Below, piece by piece: positions 18,007 through 25,895 of a stretch of 64,000 nt of DNA; position 1 is the first letter of the stretch; every line of letters starts with the position of its first letter. The DNA is taken from assembly GCF_030540875.1 (NCBI RefSeq), contig NZ_JAUOEM010000001.1, positions 620,001 to 684,000 on the forward strand. The letters run 5' to 3'. The notes beneath the pieces were generated by a model. That model saw nothing but the letters and a program-made list of their open reading frames with translations, ran no database searches and had not been told where the DNA came from. The DNA comes from Flavivirga amylovorans (GTDB taxonomy: Bacteria; Bacteroidota; Bacteroidia; Flavobacteriales; Flavobacteriaceae). The translations under genes and the position numbers were made by a program.

Positions 18007-18026
18007 TTATATTTTCACTCCTCACA
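18007..18026. promoter_or_regulatory. 20-bp motif shared by the susC and MFS leaders (copy 1)
   Basis: TTATATTTTCACTCCTCACA on the plus strand, at the transcription start region of susC. The same 20 bases with one change occur at 19349-19368 before the MFS gene, in the opposite orientation relative to the gene served. It is not palindromic. It may be a protein-binding site or an RNA element; no binding partner is known. Confidence 0.5.
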
Positions 18027-18027
18027 T

Positions 18028-18096
18028 CAAAGCTATGTAAAGAAATTGTAAAGAAATAATTATGAATTACGAAATTCGCAACGAAAACGTTTTCGT
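18028..18096 (-). promoter_or_regulatory. susC promoter and LacI-type operator
   Basis: On the minus strand TAGCTTTG (18035-18028) fits the -7 consensus for susC transcription. A perfect 16-bp palindrome ACGAAAACGTTTTCGT lies at 18081-18096, about 45 bp upstream of it. It has the central CG and symmetric half-sites typical of LacI-family operators and sits between susC and the lacI-like gene. Its distance upstream of -7 would suit activation, or looping, as much as simple repression of susC. Confidence 0.75.
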
Positions 18097-18167
18097 GTTG
18101 ACAACTTTTTATTAATTAATGAATTTTGGTGCGACTTTTTTTAATTTTTACATTAAAATCATTATAT

Positions 18168-18175
18168 TACTTTTG
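18168..18175 (+). promoter_or_regulatory. Promoter -7 element of the LacI-family regulator gene
   Basis: TACTTTTG matches TAnnTTTG and lies 45 bp before the regulator start codon. The 16-bp operator is 71 bp further upstream, so one site could serve both divergent genes. Confidence 0.45.
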
Positions 18176-18220
18176 TAAATAGACAACTAAAAATTGTTTT
18201 TTTATTGAATTGAAAATATC

Positions 18221-19294
18221 ATGAAAAGGAAAATTACATTAAAACAAATTGCTAGAGAATTAGATGTCTCAATTTCTACAGTTTCTAAAGCACTTAGTAA
18301 CAGTAAAGAAATTAGTGAAGACACTACTAAAAAAATTCAGGCATTTGCCAAACTATATAATTACAAACCTAATAATATTGCACTTAGTTTAAAGAACAGA
18401 AAAACAAAAACCATAGGTATTTTAATTCCAGAAATTGTTCATCACTTTTTTTCAACAGTGATTCGAGGTATTGAATTAATAGCGAATAGGCGTGGATATA
18501 ATGTTATTGTTGGATTATCTAATGAATCTTTTACTAAAGAGATTATAAATATGGAAATGCTCGCTAATGGTAGTATTGACGGATTTATTCTTTCTATTTC
18601 TAAAGAAACTTTACTTAAGCAGGATTATCATCACTTTAATGCCACGATAAACCAAGGAATGCCTATTGTTATGTTTGATAGAGTGGTAAGTGAGGTGGAT
18701 TGTGATAAGGTGATTGTTGATGATTTTAATGGCGCAGTTAAAGCAGTAAAAAAACTAGTTGATAATGGCTGTAAAAATATAGCACTCATCACCACAATGG
18801 ATTACGTGAGTGTCGGTAGACTAAGAACTCAGGGGTATTTGGAAGCGTTAGGTACGAGTGGAATAGATGCAAATTCTAATCTCATATTAAAGATTGATGA
18901 TAGTTTGGATGTAGAAAATCACCTGGATGATCTGGAAAATGAAATCGCCCAATTCTTTAAAATAAATGAAAATATTGATGGCGTTTTTGCTGTAAATGAG
19001 CTGTATGCGGTCACAGCTATGAAAGTAGCAAGAAAGCTTGGATTGAATATTCCCAATGATGTACAGGTTATTGGTTTTACAGATGGCGTATTGTCAAAAC
19101 ATGCCACTCCTAGTTTAACAACTGTGAGTCAACATGGTCAAAAAATGGGAGAACAAGCAGCAAATTTATTGATAGATAGATTAGAGGCCATAGACGCTGA
19201 AAGTGACCAGTATTTCACGAATGACGAGAGAAAATCTGATTTTATAAAAGTGGTTATTGAGACTGAAATTATTGAAAGAGAATCAACTAAATAA
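18221..19294 (+). CDS. LacI-family transcriptional regulator of alpha-glucan use
   Basis: 357 residues. The N-terminal helix-turn-helix is ITLKQIARELDVSISTVSKAL (residues about 4-24), with a hinge helix PNNIALSLK near 56-64. A periplasmic-binding-protein-like sensor domain follows (IGILIPEIVHHFFSTVIRGI, VIVDDFNGAVKAVKKL, DGVFAVNELYAVTAMKVARK, TVSQHGQKMGEQAANLL). It sits between the divergent susCDE and transporter/phosphorylase operons and next to a perfect LacI-type palindrome, so it probably senses maltose or a related sugar and controls both sides. Similar regulators control maltodextrin loci in other Flavobacteriia. Confidence 0.93.
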   Translation: MKRKITLKQIARELDVSISTVSKALSNSKEISEDTTKKIQAFAKLYNYKPNNIALSLKNRKTKTIGILIPEIVHHFFSTVIRGIELIANRRGYNVIVGLSNESFTKEIINMEMLANGSIDGFILSISKETLLKQDYHHFNATINQGMPIVMFDRVVSEVDCDKVIVDDFNGAVKAVKKLVDNGCKNIALITTMDYVSVGRLRTQGYLEALGTSGIDANSNLILKIDDSLDVENHLDDLENEIAQFFKINENIDGVFAVNELYAVTAMKVARKLGLNIPNDVQVIGFTDGVLSKHATPSLTTVSQHGQKMGEQAANLLIDRLEAIDAESDQYFTNDERKSDFIKVVIETEIIERESTK

Positions 19295-19325
19295 TTTTTT
19301 TATTAGGAAAAAATAAAATCTTTCC

Positions 19326-19333
19326 TATCTTTG
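19326..19333 (+). promoter_or_regulatory. Promoter -7 element of the MFS/pgmB operon
   Basis: TATCTTTG fits TAnnTTTG, 92 bp before the MFS start. No clear -33 TTG is seen, which suggests dependence on an activator. The transcript would begin with the structured leader at 19337-19394. Confidence 0.5.
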
Positions 19334-19336
19334 TTG

Positions 19337-19391
19337 CGAAATCAAAACTTATATTTTCACTTCTCACAATAAGTTTTGATAAGTATTTCGC
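19337..19391 (+). promoter_or_regulatory. Structured leader of the MFS gene with shared 20-bp motif (copy 2)
   Basis: ATCAAAACTT (19341-19350) and AAGTTTTGAT (19371-19380) are perfect inverted repeats around a 20-nt loop. The stem extends through GCGAA (19337-19341 region) and TTCGC (19387-19391) after a 5-nt bulge. The loop (19349-19368) is TTATATTTTCACTTCTCACA, a one-base variant of the motif at 18007-18026. It could be an operator inside the transcribed leader or a regulatory RNA hairpin. Confidence 0.5.
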
Positions 19392-19425
19392 TTATCAAAT
19401 AGTATTAATTTAAACATACTATTTA

Positions 19426-20787
19426 ATGGAAAAGCGTAGATTAAGTTTCTGGCAAATCTGGAATATGAGTTTTGGGTTTCTGGGAATCCAAATGGGTTTT
19501 GCCCTTCAAAATGCTAACGCAAGTAGGATACTTCAAATTTTCGGAGCCGACGTACATCAATTATCTTGGTTTTGGATTATAGCACCTTTAATGGGCTTAA
19601 TTGTACAACCAATAATTGGACATTATAGTGATAAAACGTGGGGGATGTTTGGAAGACGTAAACCCTATTTTTTGGCTGGAGCCATTATGGCATCTATAGG
19701 TTTGGTGCTTATGCCTCAAGCTGACATCTTCATTGCATTTTTACCAGCATTATGGGTTGGGGCAGGTATGCTCATGATTATGGATGCATCTTTCAATGTT
19801 GCTATGGAACCTTTTCGTGCATTAGTTGGAGATAACCTTAGAACCGATCAGCGTACATTAGGTTTTAGTGTGCAAACTGCTCTTATAGGTTTTGGTGCTG
19901 TAATTGGTTCCTGGTTACCTTATGCTTTAAATAATTGGTTTGGTATATCTAATGAAACGGCTGGAGGCGCAGTCCCTTTAAACTTAATCTTATCGTTTAT
20001 TATCGGAGCTATTATTTTAATAGGTTCAATCTTGGTAACGGTAATTACAACAAAAGAATACCCTCCTGAAGAATTAGCAAGTTTTGAAGATGAAAAAACG
20101 CATTCTGAAACTATAGTTAAAGATGGAAAAGAAGATACATCTAGTTTATTAGATATTTTTACTGACTTTAAAAAAATGCCTACAACGATGCGTCAACTAA
20201 GCTGGGTACAATTCTTTTCCTGGTTTGGGTTATTTGGACTCTGGGTATTTGCTACACCAGCCATAGCGCAGCATACATACGGATTATTGTATACAGACAG
20301 TAGTAGCCCCGCGTATCAGAATGCTGGGGACTGGGTAGGTATATTGTTTGGGGTATATAATTTAGTTTCTGCATTATACGCATTTACTTTACCGTACATA
20401 GCAAAGAAAATAGGTAGAAAGAAAACACATGCAGCATCGCTTGTTATTGGTGGCTTAGGTTTACTGTCCATTTATATCATGCCAGATGAAAATTGGCTCA
20501 TTATTTCAATGATAGGTGTTGGAATTGCATGGGCTAGTATTTTGGCAATGCCATATGCCATATTAGCGGGTTCTATTTCTCCTAAGAAGATGGGGGTATA
20601 CATGGGAATTTTCAATTTCTTTATTGTAGTTCCACAAATAATCAATGCTTTAATAGGCGGTCCTTTAGTTAAGTATGCTTATAACAATCATGCCATTTTC
20701 GCTCTTTTGATGAGTGGCGTAAGTTTTTTAATAGCAGCAGCATTAGTTTTCAAAGTGAAAGATGTTGATGACGTAATACAATCATAA
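19426..20787 (+). CDS. MFS sugar transporter, SLC45/maltose type
   Basis: 453 residues with about twelve hydrophobic helices. The N-terminus MSFGFLGIQMGFALQNANAS and the loop GHYSDKTWGMFGRRKPYFL (RRKP signature) match the SLC45-like major facilitator group found in Bacteroidota maltose loci. The function is proton-coupled uptake of maltose or small maltodextrins from periplasm to cytoplasm. It is followed 4 bp later by beta-phosphoglucomutase and then maltose phosphorylase, so the imported disaccharide would be phosphorolysed inside the cell. Confidence 0.9.
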   Translation: MEKRRLSFWQIWNMSFGFLGIQMGFALQNANASRILQIFGADVHQLSWFWIIAPLMGLIVQPIIGHYSDKTWGMFGRRKPYFLAGAIMASIGLVLMPQADIFIAFLPALWVGAGMLMIMDASFNVAMEPFRALVGDNLRTDQRTLGFSVQTALIGFGAVIGSWLPYALNNWFGISNETAGGAVPLNLILSFIIGAIILIGSILVTVITTKEYPPEELASFEDEKTHSETIVKDGKEDTSSLLDIFTDFKKMPTTMRQLSWVQFFSWFGLFGLWVFATPAIAQHTYGLLYTDSSSPAYQNAGDWVGILFGVYNLVSALYAFTLPYIAKKIGRKKTHAASLVIGGLGLLSIYIMPDENWLIISMIGVGIAWASILAMPYAILAGSISPKKMGVYMGIFNFFIVVPQIINALIGGPLVKYAYNNHAIFALLMSGVSFLIAAALVFKVKDVDDVIQS

Positions 20788-20791
20788 TTTA

Positions 20792-21445
20792 ATGAATAAT
20801 ATAGGAGTTATATTCGACCTTGACGGGGTTATAGTTGATACTGCAAAATATCATTTTCTGGCTTGGAAAAACCTTGCAGATCATTTACATATAGAATTTA
20901 CAGAAACGCATAACGAATTGCTTAAAGGCGTAAGTCGTGTGCGTTCATTAGAAATACTATTAAACATTGGACATGTAACATTATCAGAAGAAAGAAAGAG
21001 AGAGATCTTAATAAGTAAAAATGAAGATTATCTGGGATATATCAAAAAAATGAATGCTGATGAAATTCTTCCAGGTGTTAATAATCTTTTGAATGATTTA
21101 GATAGTAAAGGTATTAAGTATGTACTAGGGTCTGCCAGTAAAAATGCCCCCCTTATTTTAAAACAAGTCGGGTTATTGCAACGATTTGAAGGGATCGTTG
21201 ATGGTAATAGTGTATCAAAAGCGAAACCAGATCCTGAAGTATTTTTAATTGGGGCGAAAAAACTGAATTTAAAACCAGAAAACTGTATTGTTTTCGAAGA
21301 CGCTATAGCTGGTATTGAAGCGGCAAATAAGGCAAAGATGATATCGGTTGGTGTTGGAGATGAAGAAACACTTAATGAAGCCGATTTCAATTTTAACAAT
21401 TTAACTGAGATACCACAAGATTTTTTCTCTAAGGTTATTTCATAA
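20792..21445 (+). CDS. pgmB: Beta-phosphoglucomutase
   Basis: A 217-residue HAD-family phosphatase-like enzyme: nucleophile D9 and acid/base D11 in FDLDGVIVDT, cap-domain residues LLKGVSRVRSLE, Ser in LGSASKNAP near residue 114, Lys in VSKAKPDPEVF and the acidic pair in VFEDAIAGIEAA. It converts beta-glucose-1-phosphate, the product of maltose phosphorylase, to glucose-6-phosphate. The neighbouring GH65 gene fixes this assignment. Confidence 0.93.
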   Translation: MNNIGVIFDLDGVIVDTAKYHFLAWKNLADHLHIEFTETHNELLKGVSRVRSLEILLNIGHVTLSEERKREILISKNEDYLGYIKKMNADEILPGVNNLLNDLDSKGIKYVLGSASKNAPLILKQVGLLQRFEGIVDGNSVSKAKPDPEVFLIGAKKLNLKPENCIVFEDAIAGIEAANKAKMISVGVGDEETLNEADFNFNNLTEIPQDFFSKVIS

Positions 21446-21489
21446 AAAAAATAATAAAACAGAAAAGAGACAACAGATTTCGAAAGAAA

Positions 21490-21513
21490 GCAACCTTTTA
21501 GAAAAGAGGTTGC
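21490..21513. terminator. Hairpin between pgmB and maltose phosphorylase genes
   Basis: GCAACCTTTT pairs with AAGAGGTTGC (one G-T) around a 4-nt loop, followed by CATTTATTCTCTT. There is no uninterrupted T-run, so it may be a weak terminator or an mRNA processing/stability structure in the 178-bp gap. Confidence 0.4.
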
Positions 21514-21623
21514 CATTTATTCTCTTAAAAAGTAAATTAATAAATAAGAAATAGAAATAATTAGATGGTTAAGCCTAACAGCAAAGCGGTCTATATATCT
21601 ATTCTCTTTTATCTTAATAAAAA

Positions 21624-23930
21624 ATGAATCAAGATTATATAAAACCAGACAATTGGTCGATCATAGAAGAAGGGTTTGATGCAAATCGTGTAGAGTCTTC
21701 AGAAAGTTTATTTAGTATTGGAAACGGCGCTATGGGACAACGTGCCAATTTTGAAGAACATTATTCAGGACCTACATTTCAAGGGAGTTACATTGCTGGG
21801 GTTTATTATCCCGATAAAACAAGAGTTGGCTGGTGGAAAAACGGTTATCCAGAATATTTTGCTAAAGTTTTGAATGCGCCGAACTGGATAGGAACCAATG
21901 TATCTGTAAATGGAGAGCAACTCGATTTATTTACTTGTAAAAAGGTAAATAATTTTAAAAGAGAGCTTAATATGCAAGAAGGATGGCTGTCCAGAAGTTT
22001 TACGGCCATACTAAGAAACGATATTGCGATTAAAGTTGAAACAAAGCGTTTTTTAAGTTTAGATTCTGATGAATTAGGAGCCATTCAATACAACGTAACA
22101 CCTATAAATAATGATGCAGAAATTGTTTTTCAACCATACTTGGACAGCGGAATAACCAATAAGGATACCAATTGGGATGATAAATTTTGGGATACTATAA
22201 AAGTTAGTCACGAAAATCATCAAGCATTTATTCAGGCAAAAACTATGAAAACAGATTTTTATACCTGTACATTCATGGAGTCTAATGTGTTTATTAATGG
22301 TAAATCGGTATTAATAGAACCAAATATAAAAGCAGATGCTACTTACGCTTCTTTTAGCTACCAATATCAGGTTAAGCAAGGAGAAACTTATACAATACAT
22401 AAATATGGAGGGTATACAGTTGATAGAGATTATGATAAGTCACAATTAGTACCAATGGCAAAAAAAGTACTAAAAGAAGCTGTAAAAGTCGGATTTGAAA
22501 AGCTATTAGAAAAACAAAAACGAGCTTGGTCAGCAATTTGGGAACGGGCAGATATTACCATACAAGGTGATGTTAAAGCGCAACAAGGCATTCGTTTCAA
22601 TATTTTTCAATTAAATCAAACTTATTTAGGCAAAGACTCTAGGCTAAATATAGGCCCCAAAGGTTTTACCGGTGAAAAATATGGAGGGAGTACTTATTGG
22701 GATACAGAAGCTTATTGTATTCCTTTCTATATGGCCACAAAAGATGAAAAAGTGGCCAAAAGCCTTTTGGAATATAGGTACAATCATTTAGGAAAAGCGA
22801 TTGAAAATGCTGAGAAATTAGGTTTTAAAAATGGCGCCGCACTATTTCCTATGGTAACCATGAATGGTGAAGAATGCCATAATGAATGGGAAATTACATT
22901 TGAGGAAATTCATCGTAATGGAGCCATTTCATTTGCCATATATAATTACTATCGCTATACAGGAGACTACAGCTATATAAAGGATAAAGGCTTAGAAGTT
23001 TTAATAGGAATAGCCCGCTTTTGGCAACAACGTGCTGCGTTTTCAAAAGACAAAAATAAATATGTCATTCTGGGAGTTACAGGGCCAAATGAATATGAAA
23101 ATAATGTTAATAACAATTGGTACACTAATTATTTAGCACAATGGTGTATTAATTATGCCTTGGAAAATATTAATAAAATAGAAACAGATTTTCCTGAAGA
23201 TTTTAAGAGAATTATGGATAAGGTTAAATTGTTTGAAACGGAATTAAAAACGTGGAAAGCAGTTGCAGATAATATGTATTTTCCATATTCAGAAACCCAT
23301 CAAGTATATTTACAACAAGACGGATTCTTGGATAAAGAATTAGTGACTGTTACAGATTTAGAAACATCACATAGGCCTATAAATCAAAAATGGTCTTGGG
23401 ACAGAATTTTACGTTCTCCATACATAAAACAAGCTGATGTTTTACAAGGGTTCTATTTCTTCGAAGATGAATTTTCAAATGAAGACCTAGAGCGTCATTT
23501 CGATTTTTACGAACCATTTACAGTTCATGAAAGTTCATTGTCGCCTTGCGTACATAGTATCCAAGCAGCCAAATTAGATAGAATGGAACAGGCATATACG
23601 TTTTATTTACGGACGTCTCGTTTAGATTTAGACGATTACAATCATGAAGTACATGAAGGTTTACACATTACTTCCATGGCAGGTACTTGGATGAGTATTG
23701 TAGAAGGTTTTGGAGGTATGCGTGTTAAATATAATACACTTTCATTTACTCCAAAAATACCTAAACAATGGAAAGCGTATTCATTTAAAGTAAATTTTAG
23801 AAACCATATTGTAAAAGTAAATGTATGTCAAAACAAAACAGATTTTGAACTGGAAGGAGAAACTGCGTTACAAATTTTAGTTAATGATGAATTAGTAACT
23901 ATTGAACCAAATAGCTTGGTGACAGTTTAA
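21624..23930 (+). CDS. GH65 maltose phosphorylase
   Basis: 768 residues, no signal peptide, so cytoplasmic. The family 65 layout is clear: N-terminal beta-sandwich (SIGNGAMGQRANFEE), linker helices, an (alpha/alpha)6 barrel with YGGSTYWDTEAY near residues 352-363, and the catalytic acid E490 in VTGPNEYENN. A phosphate-pocket region lies near HVHEGLHITSMAGTW-type residues (VHEGLHITSMAGTW here). It splits maltose with phosphate to glucose and beta-glucose-1-phosphate. pgmB is immediately upstream. Trehalose or kojibiose phosphorylase are alternatives within GH65, but the starch context favours maltose. Confidence 0.92.
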   Translation: MNQDYIKPDNWSIIEEGFDANRVESSESLFSIGNGAMGQRANFEEHYSGPTFQGSYIAGVYYPDKTRVGWWKNGYPEYFAKVLNAPNWIGTNVSVNGEQLDLFTCKKVNNFKRELNMQEGWLSRSFTAILRNDIAIKVETKRFLSLDSDELGAIQYNVTPINNDAEIVFQPYLDSGITNKDTNWDDKFWDTIKVSHENHQAFIQAKTMKTDFYTCTFMESNVFINGKSVLIEPNIKADATYASFSYQYQVKQGETYTIHKYGGYTVDRDYDKSQLVPMAKKVLKEAVKVGFEKLLEKQKRAWSAIWERADITIQGDVKAQQGIRFNIFQLNQTYLGKDSRLNIGPKGFTGEKYGGSTYWDTEAYCIPFYMATKDEKVAKSLLEYRYNHLGKAIENAEKLGFKNGAALFPMVTMNGEECHNEWEITFEEIHRNGAISFAIYNYYRYTGDYSYIKDKGLEVLIGIARFWQQRAAFSKDKNKYVILGVTGPNEYENNVNNNWYTNYLAQWCINYALENINKIETDFPEDFKRIMDKVKLFETELKTWKAVADNMYFPYSETHQVYLQQDGFLDKELVTVTDLETSHRPINQKWSWDRILRSPYIKQADVLQGFYFFEDEFSNEDLERHFDFYEPFTVHESSLSPCVHSIQAAKLDRMEQAYTFYLRTSRLDLDDYNHEVHEGLHITSMAGTWMSIVEGFGGMRVKYNTLSFTPKIPKQWKAYSFKVNFRNHIVKVNVCQNKTDFELEGETALQILVNDELVTIEPNSLVTV

Positions 23931-23948
23931 TTTAAAAAGCAGAAGAAA

Positions 23949-25895
23949 ATGAAAACTTCAATTAAATTAATAGTTCTAAGCCTTTTATATATTGGTATTT
24001 CTTGTAAGCAAAAAAACACAGGGGATTCTAAGGTTAGCTCAGTAGATGAATCTATGGAAGAGGTACATGATATAGAACGTGTTGAACCTCCAAACTGGTG
24101 GATAGGATTTAAAAAACCCGAATTACAATTACTTGTTAAGCATCCTAATATATCTGCATCAATACCAGAAATTAATTATCATGGTATTACTATAAAGAAG
24201 GTGAACAAGGCGGATAGTCCGAACTATTTGTTTATTGATTTAAATATTTCTGAAACCGCAAAACCAGGAAAATTTAATATCACTTTTAAGTTTGAGGGTG
24301 CAGAAGATTTAGTTCAAACATATGAGCTAAAATCAAGAGAGAGACCAACAGAAGATTATGTTGGTTTTGATAGTTCTGATGCTATATATTTAATAACTCC
24401 TGATCGTTTTGCTAATGGAAATACAGAGAATGATACGTTCGAAAATTTAAATGAAAAAACAATTAATAGAAAAGATGATTATGCAAGGCATGGTGGAGAT
24501 ATAGCAGGTATAACAAGCCATTTAGATTATATTGAAGATTTAGGTTTTACAGCTATTTGGCCTTGCCCCTTACTAACCAACGATATGCATCGTGCCTCAT
24601 ATCATGGTTATGCCATCACCGATTTATATGAAATAGATCCACGTTTCGGGACACTTGATGACTATAAAAATTTGGCATCTAAAATGGCTGAAAAAGGCAT
24701 GAAATTAATCATGGATCAGGTAGCAAATCATTGCGGTGTAGAACATTGGTGGATGAAGGATTTACCATTTAAAGACTGGGTTAACTACCAAGAAGTTTAT
24801 GAAGCAAATAGGGGCTCTTGGACAAATAAAACAACTATCAGTTCTAATCATAAACGAACCACCAATCAGGATTTATATGCATCCAAAAAAGATAAAGAAG
24901 CTATGGGAAATGGTTGGTTTGTATCTGGAATGCCAGATTTAAATCAACGCAATCCATTTATGGCTCGATATATTATTCAGAATAGCATTTGGTGGATTGA
25001 AACTGTTGGATTAGGGGGGATAAGGCAAGATACCTATCCGTATCCAGATAAAGATTTTATGAGTGATTGGGCTGGAACTATTATGAATGAATATCCAAAT
25101 TTTAGTATTGTAGGTGAAGAGTGGAGTTTTAACCCATTACTTATTGGGTATTGGCAAGATGGCGCTAATAATAAAGATGGTTACGATTCTAATTTAAAAT
25201 CACCAATGGATTTTGCGATGCAAGGTTTAATTATTGAAGCTTTAAATGAAAATGAGTCCTGGGATAAAGGTTTGGTAAAAATATATGAAGGATTAGCCAA
25301 CGATTTTCATTACGCAACACCAAAAGATCTTATGATTTTTCCTGATAACCATGATATGAGTCGTGTTTTTACGCAGCTAAAAGGCGATGTTATCAATACA
25401 AAAATAGCCTTAAGTTACCTACTTACATTACCTCGAATTCCACAATTATATTATGGTACAGAGATTTTAATGAATGATTTTGAAAAACCCGGAGATCATG
25501 GGGTAATAAGAACAGATTTTCCTGGTGGATGGGACGAGGATACCATGAATGCATTTACGGGTATTGGACTAGCAGAAGACCAAAAGGAGATGCAATTATA
25601 TCTGAAAAAACTTTTGAATTTCAGAAAGTCCAGTAAAGCCATTCATGATGGAAAAACAATCCACTTTGCACCAGAAAAAGGTGTTTACGTGTTGTTCAGG
25701 ATTCTGGAAGAAGAAACAGTAGTTCATATCATTAACAAAAACAATAAACCAATTGAATTGGATCTAAAGAGATTTGAGGAAGTCGGCTTAGTTGGGAAAT
25801 CTATGAATAATGTTATTACAGGTGAAACAATTATCTGGAATGATACATTAGAGCTAAAAATGAAAGGAAGTGTTATTTTAACAACTAGATTATAA
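23949..25895 (+). CDS. Periplasmic GH13 cyclomaltodextrinase/neopullulanase lipoprotein
   Basis: 648 residues with lipobox IGISC (C19). The N-terminal immunoglobulin-like domain (PPNWWIGFKKPELQLLVKH) is the cyclomaltodextrinase N-domain. The GH13 barrel then shows YLITPDRFANG, MDQVANHCG, nucleophile D361 in GIRQDTYPYPD, acid E390 in VGEEWSF and D469 in PDNHDMSR. It resembles SusA-type enzymes that cut maltodextrins entering through SusC. It lies 18 bp after the phosphorylase gene and directly abuts the GH31 gene. Confidence 0.91.
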   Translation: MKTSIKLIVLSLLYIGISCKQKNTGDSKVSSVDESMEEVHDIERVEPPNWWIGFKKPELQLLVKHPNISASIPEINYHGITIKKVNKADSPNYLFIDLNISETAKPGKFNITFKFEGAEDLVQTYELKSRERPTEDYVGFDSSDAIYLITPDRFANGNTENDTFENLNEKTINRKDDYARHGGDIAGITSHLDYIEDLGFTAIWPCPLLTNDMHRASYHGYAITDLYEIDPRFGTLDDYKNLASKMAEKGMKLIMDQVANHCGVEHWWMKDLPFKDWVNYQEVYEANRGSWTNKTTISSNHKRTTNQDLYASKKDKEAMGNGWFVSGMPDLNQRNPFMARYIIQNSIWWIETVGLGGIRQDTYPYPDKDFMSDWAGTIMNEYPNFSIVGEEWSFNPLLIGYWQDGANNKDGYDSNLKSPMDFAMQGLIIEALNENESWDKGLVKIYEGLANDFHYATPKDLMIFPDNHDMSRVFTQLKGDVINTKIALSYLLTLPRIPQLYYGTEILMNDFEKPGDHGVIRTDFPGGWDEDTMNAFTGIGLAEDQKEMQLYLKKLLNFRKSSKAIHDGKTIHFAPEKGVYVLFRILEEETVVHIINKNNKPIELDLKRFEEVGLVGKSMNNVITGETIIWNDTLELKMKGSVILTTRL

